Assembly (NCBI RefSeq): GCF_947172395.1
Contig: NC_069083.1
Span: forward strand, 11,750,501 to 11,814,500
Reading direction: 5' to 3'
DNA from: Bicyclus anynana
Taxonomy: Eukaryota > Arthropoda > Insecta > Lepidoptera > Nymphalidae
Length of the DNA: 64,000 nucleotides
The position numbers were made by a program, and so were the translations under genes. The notes beneath the pieces were generated by a model, which was given only the letters and a program-made list of their open reading frames with translations, did no database searches and had not been told where the DNA came from. Shown here in pieces: positions 1 through 12,500 of the stretch (its first letter is position 1; each line of letters begins with the position of its first letter).

Positions 1-84
1 GGGGAACCCATCACCAACCTGACCGTCCCCATCGGCCGTGACGCGACATTCAAGTGCATCGTCGTCAATTTAGGCGTTTATCGA
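1..84 (+). CDS. DIP-like gene, first visible exon (Ig1 N-terminal half)
   Basis: Frame 1 reads GEPITNLTVPIGRDATFKC and on to VYR, then stops at the donor GTAAGT at 85. It carries the first Ig1 cysteine (residue 19 of the visible protein) in the usual DATFKC context and an N-glycosylation sequon (NLT, residues 6-8). The exon is cut by the window edge, so its acceptor is not seen. It ends in phase 0. Confidence 0.88.
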
Positions 85-3000
85 GTAAGTAAACAATTAT
101 ATTGTTATCATTATAATCAATTTGGTGGCTTTTAAGTTATGTTCTTAACAATACTTTATCATTGTTTAATATCGACTCTCCAATAATACGCCCTAAATTG
201 TGAGTTTAAAAATATTAGAATGACATGCATTTTAAAATTGTGTAAAAATTATAATATCACTTTTAATAACAAAATAGTTACACATGAATACATGTTTTAC
301 AATTAAAGTTAGGTCGAGTAATTTACTATTTTATGGTACTCGTATGTACGCTTTGACGAATAGTAGATATTCTCTACCTACAATTCTAACGGCTTAGCAT
401 GGGTGTAGAATGTTTCAGAGAAATTCACTTGTTATTGATGTGATTAGTACATTATTGTTTTCTTTTGTAAAAAAGTTTTATTAATACATGAGATTAGATA
501 AACTTGAGCATGAAACATAAGTATATAACTTTGTTTTAAAATTTACTTTTAATAAACTCACGACGTTCATTTTATATAAAAATTTTAATAAAAAAAATTC
601 AACCGACTTCCAACTCAAAAATTAACTTAAACTAAAAAGCAAAAAATAACATCTTACCTATGTGCTACCTTCTGATCAGTTTGAAGGCGGTGCCAAGCCA
701 GTGATGTTTTAATTTAAGCCGTTTAAATTACAAAATTTCTGTGGTTCTTTCAGAAACGGTTTTAATTGAAACATGACACTAGATTGGCACCGCCTTCACC
801 GCTTCGAATATTCAGAAAAACATGAAAGGTGACTATCCTCCGTTTTCATCACCAGACCCCCTATGCAGTCACAATCCACATGGTTGGAAAGTTCTCATCA
901 ATACAAATAAATCAAGCCCAAACAAAAGGTACCTGCTGTAAATCGTTGACGAGTTCCATCGTTTGTGTTTTGGCTCCATCATCAGACCAACTCCAGACCT
1001 TCATAAAATTGAAGTGGTTTAAAATACCTTATGGAAACACTAACAAACGCACTAGCCGTCCCTACAATTTTCAAAAGATCCCCTCGATTTCTCCAGGATG
1101 CCATCATCAGATCCTGACATGAAAAAAATGGGACCACCCTGGAATTAAACCCTTCAAAACAAAAAAAGAATTTTCAAAATCGGTCTACAAATGACGGAAT
1201 TATCGCTGGACATAAAAAAAAAAAAAAAAAAAACATACATACAGTCGAACGTAGAACCTCCTCCTTTTTGGAAGTCGGTTAAAAATACGCTTAATCTTTG
1301 CAACCAAAAATGTGAATGTTCCACATTCTACTTTTACAATTAATGATCAATTTTTATTATATTTTATTGATTATTTCCCTTCTTTGGCACTCACGTGAAA
1401 ACACTTTTTATGGGAAATATCGCAGTGTACCAAAGTGTAGACTACATTATGAGTTAAGCACTAGTTTATTGCCTAAATTACTACAACCAAGTGAGGTAAG
1501 CTTATTAATCTTGCATCAATTGACAGGTCATTGGTGTTTACCTAAAGCCGCCGCTATCTCACTGTAAACATTAATTGCATACTAATTTACGAGGTGTCTG
1601 CCGAACTACTGTCGCACTAATCATTTGTATTGACTAATGTGATGCAACATAACAATAGCTATTGTTTTACCATCGATTTAATTAATCTTGAGCGAAATTA
1701 AGCCTTTGTCTTAACTTCTATTTAAGCCATGAATGTCATTACTAGGAGTATCTAAATAAATTAATTCATAAATAAGCTCACTAATATTATAAATGCGAAA
1801 TTGGTTCAGCGGTTTAGTGAAAATGCAATTCAGACTATTATAGGACTCTAAAGGTGATTACAAATATAAGAAAACTAATGTCGAACAAAGGTTATGATTC
1901 ACAACACTTCTCAGGACAACTTAATTAACAAATCAAACTGTAACCAAAATAAAGACCCTAGAATGGCAGAGAATGACCTTGAGTGGAGTCACGTATTTGT
2001 GAACGATGTGTGTAGGGTTAAAGGATCCTTTGACTGATATCAAACACTCCCCTTTTCCACTCACTAGTCACTCTCCCCGACTATCCCAAGTAACCCATAA
2101 TGAATTACACAACAAGAGATGTGGACGGCTCGAACGCCACGAGCACACTGAAACCAACACGAGATCGAGCGACGTCATATCCGTCACAGACTACTATTTC
2201 CAATACTAATCGGCGATAACAAGACGGGCAGACTTAATTACTTTCGCATCTATACTTATTACAAAACTGTAACAGGTCCAATTTTGTACGTTGAAGGTAT
2301 TTTGTAAATTTTAGTTATAGACACATATAATAATCGATACTGAAATATATTTATGTATATTTTTTGTCTGCCTGTCTGTCTGAAACTACTAACTGAATTC
2401 AAATGAACAACTGACTAACTGACTGACATAAGAAGGTTATAGGATACTTTTTGTCACGAAAATAAAATCAGGTTGAAAGTTTACATCAATTTTCAAGCGG
2501 CCGAAGTTGCAGGCATCCGCTGGCTTTTAATTAATATGCATAAACAATAAAATACAAAAACAATTTTGGAATAAAAAATGGAAGATATTTATTTGACTAC
2601 ATTTTTGGAATAAAAAAATGGAAAATATTTATTTGACGAGAATGATTTTTTCCATTATCAATTTATTTTATTTATGAATTTTAACGATAAATAATTTAAC
2701 ACGAACATTCGGACTGAACGCATAAAGCCGTATCTTTTACAATAAATCCAATTAAGCAAAACCACGCGGTCGTCCAGTTGTTCCTTTTGCAGGCAAGTAA
2801 AGCGAAAAAGCTTTTCGTTGTATATTTCATTAATGCGGCTATTAAAAATAACAGTCGAGTTATAAATATGATCCTAGAGTATCAACGTACTATAATGGCC
2901 ACATTTATATCAGCAAGTCCCATCCCATTATAAAAAACGTGTAATTTGTATAACAAACAAATCGTGCTTTACCTCTTTATACTTATATTATAAAGAGGTA

Positions 3001-6000
3001 AAGTGTTTGGTGTAGGAAGTAATCTCTGAATTTACTAAACTGATTTTGAAAGTTTTTTTTTACACTAAAAAGCCACGTCATTTTTGAATGTTATAAGTTT
3101 TATTTTATCCCCATTTTCTTACGATTTTTTCAAGATAAGATTCTTTTACTTTTTATTAGTTACTAATAAAAAGTAAAAGAATCTTATCTTGGAATAGAAA
3201 CCCTCGATAAAAAAAAATACAGCTACTGTCAAACCCATTTTTAGGGTTCAGTGCTTTGAAAACTAAAAGTAGATTTATGGAAGTTGTTCTATAAAATTTA
3301 TATTTTATATAACATCTGTTAGACTGTCGTGATCCGTATTTGTTAATAGTTAATTTTTATGTTAACTAAGTTAAAGGCAGTAGAGACGCAGATGAAGTCG
3401 CGGGTATCCACTGGTAGGTATTACACTACATAATGTCCTTTTCGAGAGCTTGTATTTTTATTATAATTATATCTGGACCGTGCATTAAAAATATGAATAG
3501 CCAGCTAAGGATATTGTTAAGAAATTACATGATTTATCGTCCTCCACAAGAGATGGGTTATAAATCACTACATTGTTCAGGTGGGTTTGGTGAATACGGA
3601 CACAAAAGAGGTACAAGCGATCCACAGAGATGACGTGATCACGTTGTCTTTGTCTGTATTTTAGTTTAGGCTTACAATAAAAATATACTATCCATAAAAT
3701 GTACTCAGAAAAGTAGGTTTTAGAACTATTTGTAGGTATATCAATCACATGTCTAGCAATCGTGACATTATAGTCCAGTCGAGGTAGGAGAAAACTGCGA
3801 AATTCGTTAGAATGGAAGGAAACACACTAACTAACGTTGAATACAACGTGGAATAAAATTCAGAGAAAGGCGTATTTTTTTGTGCAAGCCAAAATTGCAG
3901 TTTTTATAACTAACCCCTCAAATAAGGGCTTTTTGTTAATATCTCAAAAACTATCAATGATATTCTTTGCTTCTGTTTTAATTCTGAAATGTGTTCTTAA
4001 TACTAGTAAAATATTTGCATCACACTTCATCAAAACTGATTTTATTAAAAAAACATTTGTAAATAAGTAGTGTAATTTGTAGTCTGCTGCTAGTGTTTAA
4101 TTCAATTGAACTGCATAATTAATATTATTACCTACCTAATACTCAACTTTGCGCTTAGCTTAAATTAGCCTTACAGTGCAGACTTAGATAAAAGCCAACT
4201 AACCAGGAAATATTCTTCCATTAGCCCCTTACCCATATCCAATATTTACGCGCTATTGGTCCGCTAAATCCGATGGCCAAAGCGGGGTCAATTTAGAAAT
4301 TGTAAATTCCCAGCTGTCCCAAGAAATCCCACTTATAAAGCTTGAACCACATCACTGCGTCAACGGGGTCGTAAAATTCAAGGCACGAGTGGGGAATTTC
4401 TTAGAAAATACACGCCTTATTTTTAGTAGTAGTAGCTTGCATTAATCGCAGCTTTTCCTACAATATTATTCAAGTAGGTAGTTTAAATCACAGCACTTCC
4501 CGTGAAACAGGTAGGTCTTGCATATTTCTGCTTTCATGGAGCATTGCTGTATTACACTCTGCAGATTGCTGTTGCTTACATGTTGTTAAGGGTTGACGAG
4601 TGGAAGCTGATGTATTATGGAGCGTTTCCTTGAATACCCTCTCTTATCTGTCTACCTGATACCTGATGCTACCATATAGGGTTTATAGGCCAGGCAGAAA
4701 AACGTGTGAGTCGCTATTTAGGGTTCTACGCTAAGTCGCCAAGAAAATTTCTTCATGTGTCTATGTTGATCTAAATTCTATGCGATGATTTTCCCCGAAC
4801 ACCAAGAAATGTCTCGCCATTTTCTTTGAAATGCCCACGGCGGTTCCGCTCTGTTTGTACTCGTAGATGATGGATTTCCACTTAATACTCGCTCTTATAG
4901 GCTATTAATAATAAATAAATAAATAAAAAAGCCATTTATTCTGAAATTTCTTCACGTTTTATTTTTGTTAGCATTGTTTGTAAGAATATATATATACTTA
5001 TTGTTAGTTAGGTAGTTCGTATGTTGTCTTTTATCTCACAAATATTTTTACAACATACTAAAAAGAATTAAGGCTATCTCTAATATCGTCAACTATTTCT
5101 AAAAAAACTTTTTTTAGAAATTGTTGACGATATTAGTTTTTTTTTTTAAATGCCTAGCATGCGTCAACGACATTTTGTGAAGAGAAAAATACACGTTGTC
5201 GACCAATAGCGGTGGAGTTGTCTTCAATTCTCTATTTGTTTCGATATTTTCGACTCCGCTATTAGTAGTGTTTGTCTTTCGCTCGTCTCTAGATATTATG
5301 TCGTCGTGCGTATCTAGAATTCTGAAGCCTATTTGCTTACTGATTTCATTTTGTATTAACAAACTAACGCTTTGTCCAGGTGGGCTGGGTGAAGGCGGAC
5401 ACGAAGGCGATCCAGGCGATCCACGACCACGTCATCACGCACAACCACCGCGTGTCTGTATCGCACGCTGACCACTCTACCTGGTATCTGCACATCAAGA
5501 GTGTGCAGGAGGAGGACCGCGGACAGTACATGTGCCAAATCAACACGGATCCTATGAAAAGCCAAGTAATTATACCTTTTTTTGTCCATAATCTTTCTGA
5601 TTGTGTAAGTGCCGTTAGACTCCTTTATGCAGCAACCTCAGCGGCGACATCGCCTGGTGGGGTGTGAAAGCCGAAGCAACTATCTGACGCTTTCTTTAGG
5701 CATTCTAAATATTTATTAGAAAATTTTGTTGTGCTTTTAATTAAAGTGGTTTGTTAGCTAATGTTGTTTGTTGCTCCTTAATGGACCTCAGCGGTGACTT
5801 CACCGTGAAGGCAGAAGCAGAAGAGAAGGGATGGGAATGGAACGACTCTTTAAGCGCGTCTCCTTTATGACGTGAACCTCGGCGTAGAGGGATGTTTGGG
5901 AAGGGTGTTTTGACCTGAGTGTATCAGTGCGCCGTATGCCGACGTGGGCGCCATGGCGTGGTGACGTAAGAAATTCACTAACTTTGACGTATGGTAGTGG

Positions 6001-6512
6001 ACATTTCTTACTGGAAGTCTACTAACTATAGACTATCTCCCTACCAAATTGCATCTTTGTACTTCAAGTGGTTTTCGAGATTTCGTGATGTAGCCTTAGC
6101 CTTTAAGCAGTAGCCTTTCGCATTTATATATTTAGATTTATCAGCTACCAAAGCTATAAATTGTTAGTAACTCTTAAGTTACATGATCTTAATTATTTAT
6201 TGGTAACTGCTCAAAATTAAGATTATAGGTAAACAAAGACATCATCAGGCTTTTGACAACCCTTCGTGGATATCATAGATAGAGAAGATAGATGACGTTA
6301 TATTTGTAGTTTTTGTTGACATTGTAGTTTTTGTTTAGGGAATACGAAAAATGCGGTTATTATGGGTTTGATGTTAATAATATTAGGCAGCAAAATTACG
6401 TCAAAGTTAGTGAATCAGTCAGTGACAAAAATATATAAACTAATATATATGTCATCCTTGCGCATGCTAATCTTCTCTGTGTCGTTCCAATTTTAGTATA
6501 TGCTTTGGCATT

Positions 6513-6552
<40 letters not shown>

Positions 6553-9500
6553 GGCCCCTGCACAAGGATGATACGGCCCTTCAGTGACTTCTGTGGTAGC
6601 TTCAGCGATCAGCCCCGACATATACCTAATTCTATAATAACGAAGAAAAAATAAAAGAATAACATAGCGCCTGTAACTCGAAATTCTGTGCTATCGAATC
6701 AATATAATTTTGAGCGGCGGATACTGTCACACTATCTCCACATCAAACGTTCGGGAATGAAAAAAAATATTGAATTAAAAAACGCGTCAACGAATTTATT
6801 AAATTGCATGCAACAAATAGTTTAACATGGAAAATTCGTGCATGCAACTAAATACCGCCGTAAAAATTTGGTGAAAAATTATGGCGTTGTATCAATAAAG
6901 TTACAACTCACAGGCAGTGTAGTGCAAATTGCCTCTTCTGCCTATTTAACATTCGACGCTCGCTTCAATATATCGCTGAAAAGGTTTCAATTAATTTAAA
7001 ATGTGATTATTGAGCCGAAAGGCTGTACGAAATAATTCATCTTCTGAAAGCCCGACCGTAAATCAATCTGGTCCGGACACTATTTATCCAAAACTCATTA
7101 TTCAAACTCAAAGCATGTACCAACTATCTGGCGGTTCCTTTAGGCATCCTAATTATTAGAAAATCTTCGTGCTTTTAACTAAAGTAACTAGTTCATTAGC
7201 TTAAAGTTTAGGATGTGCACTACGTTTGTATTATTCTTGCAAAACATTTTTCCTCGAATTATTTATTGCTCGTACAAGTAAATATATTACTATTAGCTGT
7301 ATATGTTTAAGTTCTTACGGTTTGCAAATTCATCACTTTTAAAATCAAATTTTTAAAAATTGTGACTTCTACACACTACGAAAAGTGTAACGTCAAATAG
7401 GAACTTAGGTGTTATCATTATAAAACAGTGATTATTACATGTATTATACAGTGTATTACAATACACTACCTAACTTTGTCTTGTTGTATTTCGTAAGCCT
7501 TGCAATCGCTGCGTCGTTGCTTGCGTATGTATTTTAAATTAGGCTTGTGTTCAATTTGAAAGTAGTTTTAAAGTGATCATATATTTTCTGTAACAGATGG
7601 GGTATTTAGAAGTGGTGATACCACCAGACTTCATACCCGAAGAGACATCAGGAGACACCATGGTGCCTGAGGGAGGCACTGCTCGGGTGTCTTGCAAAGC
7701 CCGGGGCATTCCTCCGCCACGTGTTATGTGGAAACGGGAAGATGGACAAGAAATAGTTGTAAGAGATAGCACTGGAGCAAAGACAAAAGGTAAACATCAT
7801 TTTCTGTACTTAGTCTATCAAAAGATTTGTAAACAATTATCAACCTATATGAATAGCCCATTTTAGGGCCAGGCCCCTCTGCTTATATGGATGAAAGTTT
7901 AGAGCTTACACTCTCTACGCCGCTAAAATATAGGTTGCATTTATGATAACGTTTATTTCTATAACGACCACTATCTGATTTTATCAGATAATGACTAGTC
8001 CATCGAGGCAAGACAACTTAACCCACCAACCAACGAAACTGACTCCGGGCTGCTATTGATGATTTCTTGTAAGAAATAAGTACTTTAATAGCCGGACTGG
8101 TAAAAGAAAAAGTTCGACTGCGATTTCACTCGTCTTATGTGAACGCTAAATTGATTTTCAGTAGGTACATCTATAAAGATAAATATACTTTATTTGCACA
8201 CCACAAAGACAAAAACAAGTGAAATAAAAAACAAATTAGGAAGAGATCAGCATATAAAAGGCGGCCTTATCGCTAAGTAGCGATTTCTTCCAGGCAACCT
8301 TCGGTTTAGGAAAACTTAAGGACATCAGCAGGTGGCGTAAAACAAAAATAACCATAGTACCTATTAGTAATACACATACATACAAATAATTTACATCCTA
8401 ATACATAAACAATATTACACAAATACCTACAATAATGAATAAAATGCATATCAAAATATACTAATAAATACATTATATTGAAGAGAAATAATATATACAG
8501 ATCGTCTTTACTGTACCAGATAATGAGTCTTTACGGCATTTTTATAAAATCAAAGGCGACTTCAATACGTTTAAAAGTACCTAACTCACTTTAATATAAA
8601 GTATACATAAGTAAAAGTATACATCTTATATTGTTAATATTAGTAATTAAACATAAATAAATAATAAACGAACACACAATTACACACAATACAAGATCGT
8701 AACAGGAAACAAAGAATCTGATAATCGTCGAAGCAATTAGCACTACACTCTAATGTAATAACGTAGAAGCAATATTGGTTTCAGAAAATGCTTTGCGGAT
8801 TTTATTAAGATTAGGTTGGTATGCTTAGCGTGTTATCCAATTATCGAAGTCAATTTTTCTTGTATGGTTGTCGGGAATTTTTTTTGAGATATTTACTGAT
8901 CACATCACACTATATATACATACATACATATACTAATACATAAATGCGAATGTTTTTGTGTGTGTGTGTAAGCGATTTGGCTGAAATTTGGAATAGAAGT
9001 AGATTTTACTCTGGATTAACACACATGGCTACTTTTCTTCCCAGAAAAATCCATGGTTCTTGCGGGATTTGTGAAAAACTGAATTCCACGCGGACGAAGT
9101 CGCAGGCATCCGCTAGTTTATAATATTATGCAAAACACAAGATCTATTTACCTTTGGTCCAGAACTAAAAAAAATAATTAAAATGTGTTATTACGAGTAG
9201 ACCAGTGTATTATAAACATGTAATTTTTCTAGCAAATAAATGAATTCTGATTCTGATTATAACAATACTGGCGGCGACATTAAATCATTTCCATCATTTA
9301 TTGTATTTTCACTGGAGAATCATGCATAATAGAAAAAATTGGGTTAAATAAAGTTTTTATTAATTGACCCACAACCCAAACACATCATTATCAACCCATA
9401 TTCGGCTCACTGCTGACCTCGAGTCTCCTCTCAGAATGAGAGGGGTTAGGCCAATAGTCCACCACGCTGGCTCAATGTGGATTGGCAGACTTCACACACG

Positions 9501-12500
9501 CAGAAAATTATGAAAATTCTCTGGTATGCAGGTTTCCTCACGATGTTTTTCCTTCACCGTTGACGTGATATTTATTTTCTTAAAATGCACACAACTGAAA
9601 AAGTTGGAGGTGCATGCAATCATATCATATCACAACACCCAAACATATTAGGTACATATTAAAAGTGCAAGCCAAATAATAACAGCTGTAATAACCAACA
9701 TACTAGACGTTGTGACAGCAATATATTCCAGATCATACAAAAATAAATTAACTGAAACATTACCAGCAACTAGCAAGAAAATTCCAAAAGAGAAAATGTT
9801 TTTCATGTAGATAACGGCTACTTGCACTTTTTAATAAATCATCCAGAAGCTTTATAATTAGAAAAACTGCAGCGCTCGGTGACCTCAAATTACAGCGAGC
9901 TCGGCGGCCGCGGAAAAATATTTCATTTGTCTTAGTACATCTGAATAGCGTAAGGACGGCATTGTTTTTCTGTACATATACAATACGGACGTCTGTGTGA
10001 CCGCATTATTTTGAGGCGCGACAATGCGACGATGGCCCGGATGAACTTCGAGTCCAGTATTGTTCGGAGTTTGTCGTAATTAGTACAGTTCCAGTGTGAA
10101 TGGAGTCCTACCTCTCATTGTGGGAATGTTAAAATGCTTCGGATCTCGGAATGGACCCACTTCTGGTTCACTTTTGACGTTCCTTTCTCTTCCTTGAGCG
10201 AACAATACTTCGGTTTCCTCGCTGAAAACAGAAATAACTTGGTTTAAAACTTGCTTTAAGTCGCGTTTGTTTTTTGTGAGCCCCCTTAGATATTTAGTAG
10301 TTTTAGTATTGTTCGGAGTATGTCGTAATTAGTACAGTTCGAGTGTGAATGGAGTCCTAGCTCTCATTGTGGGAATGTTAAAATGCTTCGGATCTCGGAA
10401 TGGGCCCACTTCTGGTTCACTTTCGACGTTCTTTTCTCTTCCTTGAGTGAACAATACTTCGGTTTGCTCGCTGAAAACAGAAATAACTCGGTTTACCAAA
10501 GTCGAGTTTGTTTTTTGTGAGCCACTTAGATAATTATATATCTATTTTTATAGCGGCAACAGAAACCTGTGAAAACTTCACCTGTCAAACAATCACAGTT
10601 TTTTTTTATTATCTACAAGTTAGCTTGTTAGGAGGTAACAAAGCCAAGTTAGCCCTTGTAGGAGTTATCTCACCTTGAAGATGGAAGCGGGATAACTTGT
10701 TAGGAGTAGAATGAAATCCACACCCCTTTTGGTTTCCACGCGACATCGTACCGGAAAGCTAAATCGCTTTGCGGTACTTCTTTATCGGTAGGGTGGTAAC
10801 TAACAACGGCCGAAGCCTCCTACCAGGCAGGCCTGAAAACCTAATTAAGAAAACCTGAAACATGAAACCGCAATCGGCCCAGCCAGGCTGATTGAGGTTT
10901 CATGACTCATATACGTATTTGTGACATGCTCACCAAGACCTTACTTATGATACCAAATCCATAGTGGTTATCTCGATTCTCTCTTCGATTCGAATATTTT
11001 GACACCTCGTTCATTAAAATTGGTTCAGTAGTTTAGGCGCTACAGTGGAACACACGTAGATATACATACATACATACATACTTGAACTGCCAAAATCATT
11101 ACCCTTCCTTTTGGCCTCGCCGTAGTCGGGTAAAAAGTACTTCATAGTTGGACAAATAATTCATCTAATATTAACTGACGAACATTCAACTTGCAAGGAC
11201 TACACGCAAAAACTGGTATGATACTTCGTCGTTGTACTCAGGTAGGATAATAACTTGTATCTTAAGTAGAATTTATAAGTTAATTCACATCCACCCCAGT
11301 AGATCCACTTCCGTCATTATCTAACACTGACAAGTTATTTTCCAAAAGACTCGAGTCTTTTAGCTCTTTTTTTACGACTCTCTTTGTTTTTAGGCCACTT
11401 GAAGGCTTAAAGACCGAATAGCTCTTTTGCCTCGAGTCTAAATCTATTTTAAGAGTCTTCGTTTTCAGAACTTTGAGCAAGCGATTTAACGCTAACAAAT
11501 TCAGGATTTTTTTTTTAAGAATATTTGTCATAACTTATAATTTGACCAATATTCCCATTCCCCTTCAACTAGTCTAGTAATGACTGTACTAGAGGTGGGT
11601 ACGACAATAGACCAACGGGGTGGGGATCGAATCACTGCACCTCCGATGAGTCCGTCCGATCTTACCGTTGAGCAATTGAGGCTCTACTAATTAGAAGTAC
11701 TGTAAAAATAAGTAACTTAGACCAGCAACAATTTACTTTATCGTCACTCACCATCAGGTGACCTGGCCGCATCTAGGCCACACCACACACAGATAGTGAC
11801 CTCAAATAATAGCGGAACTCGGTGTCCGGGTGGAAAATTATTTCATTTGTCTTAGTTTATTTGTATAGCGCCAGGACGGCATTGTTTTTCTGAATATGTT
11901 TAATAACAGGAAAGTCTATGTGACCGCATTTTACACGCAACAATACAACTGGCTTGTAGGAATAAAAGGTGCTACCAGTATTGTTTTAAGTTTATTATAA
12001 TTAGTAAAATTTTATAATAATACTTGGTACTTTTAAATTTTTATACGCTCTGCGAACACACGAATGCCACAGAAGGTTTGATAAAAAATGAAAATTATAC
12101 CTAATAAAAATCATTGACCTCTTATAATAAAAGAACGCACAATCATGTAAAAAATTTCCCTCAACAACTGGCCAATTTTGTTTTTACAGTTTTAGAATTA
12201 TTGGTAAAGAAAATTATAAAGGTCCTTAAAGGTTTTTAATATTGTCCAATATTCAATGATATCCCAAATTCAGAGCAAATTCGGTTGAATTTGCTCTGAA
12301 TTTGGGATATAATAACGATTGAGTTAAAGGTTGAATTTGCAAATGCGACTAATCGAATTGAGTGCTAAGAAGTAGTGTTTGGCACTCATTGAGTGGGGAC
12401 GCAAGCTGTCATAGCCCAGTGGAGATGACCTCTGCCTCCAATTTCGGAGGTTGTGGGTTCGAATCTGGTCCGGGGCATGCACCTCCAACTTTTCAGTTGT

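Larger units (their letters stand above)
85..5379 (+). other. Intron 1 of visible gene (5.3 kb)
   Basis: Begins GTAAGT and ends CAG. It contains a TIR element (601-1280), a 40 bp two-unit tandem (2564-2637), two Helitron-like 3' end remnants (about 2495-2522 and 3384-3414), and palindromes at 2970-3004, 3131-3191 and 5080-5136. I see nothing recognisable in 1285-2480 or 3430-5070 beyond AT-rich DNA. Confidence 0.7.

Noticed and set aside
7597..7599. ATG as a translation start
   Set aside because: It follows a good acceptor and continues the frame of the previous exon; it is an internal Met.
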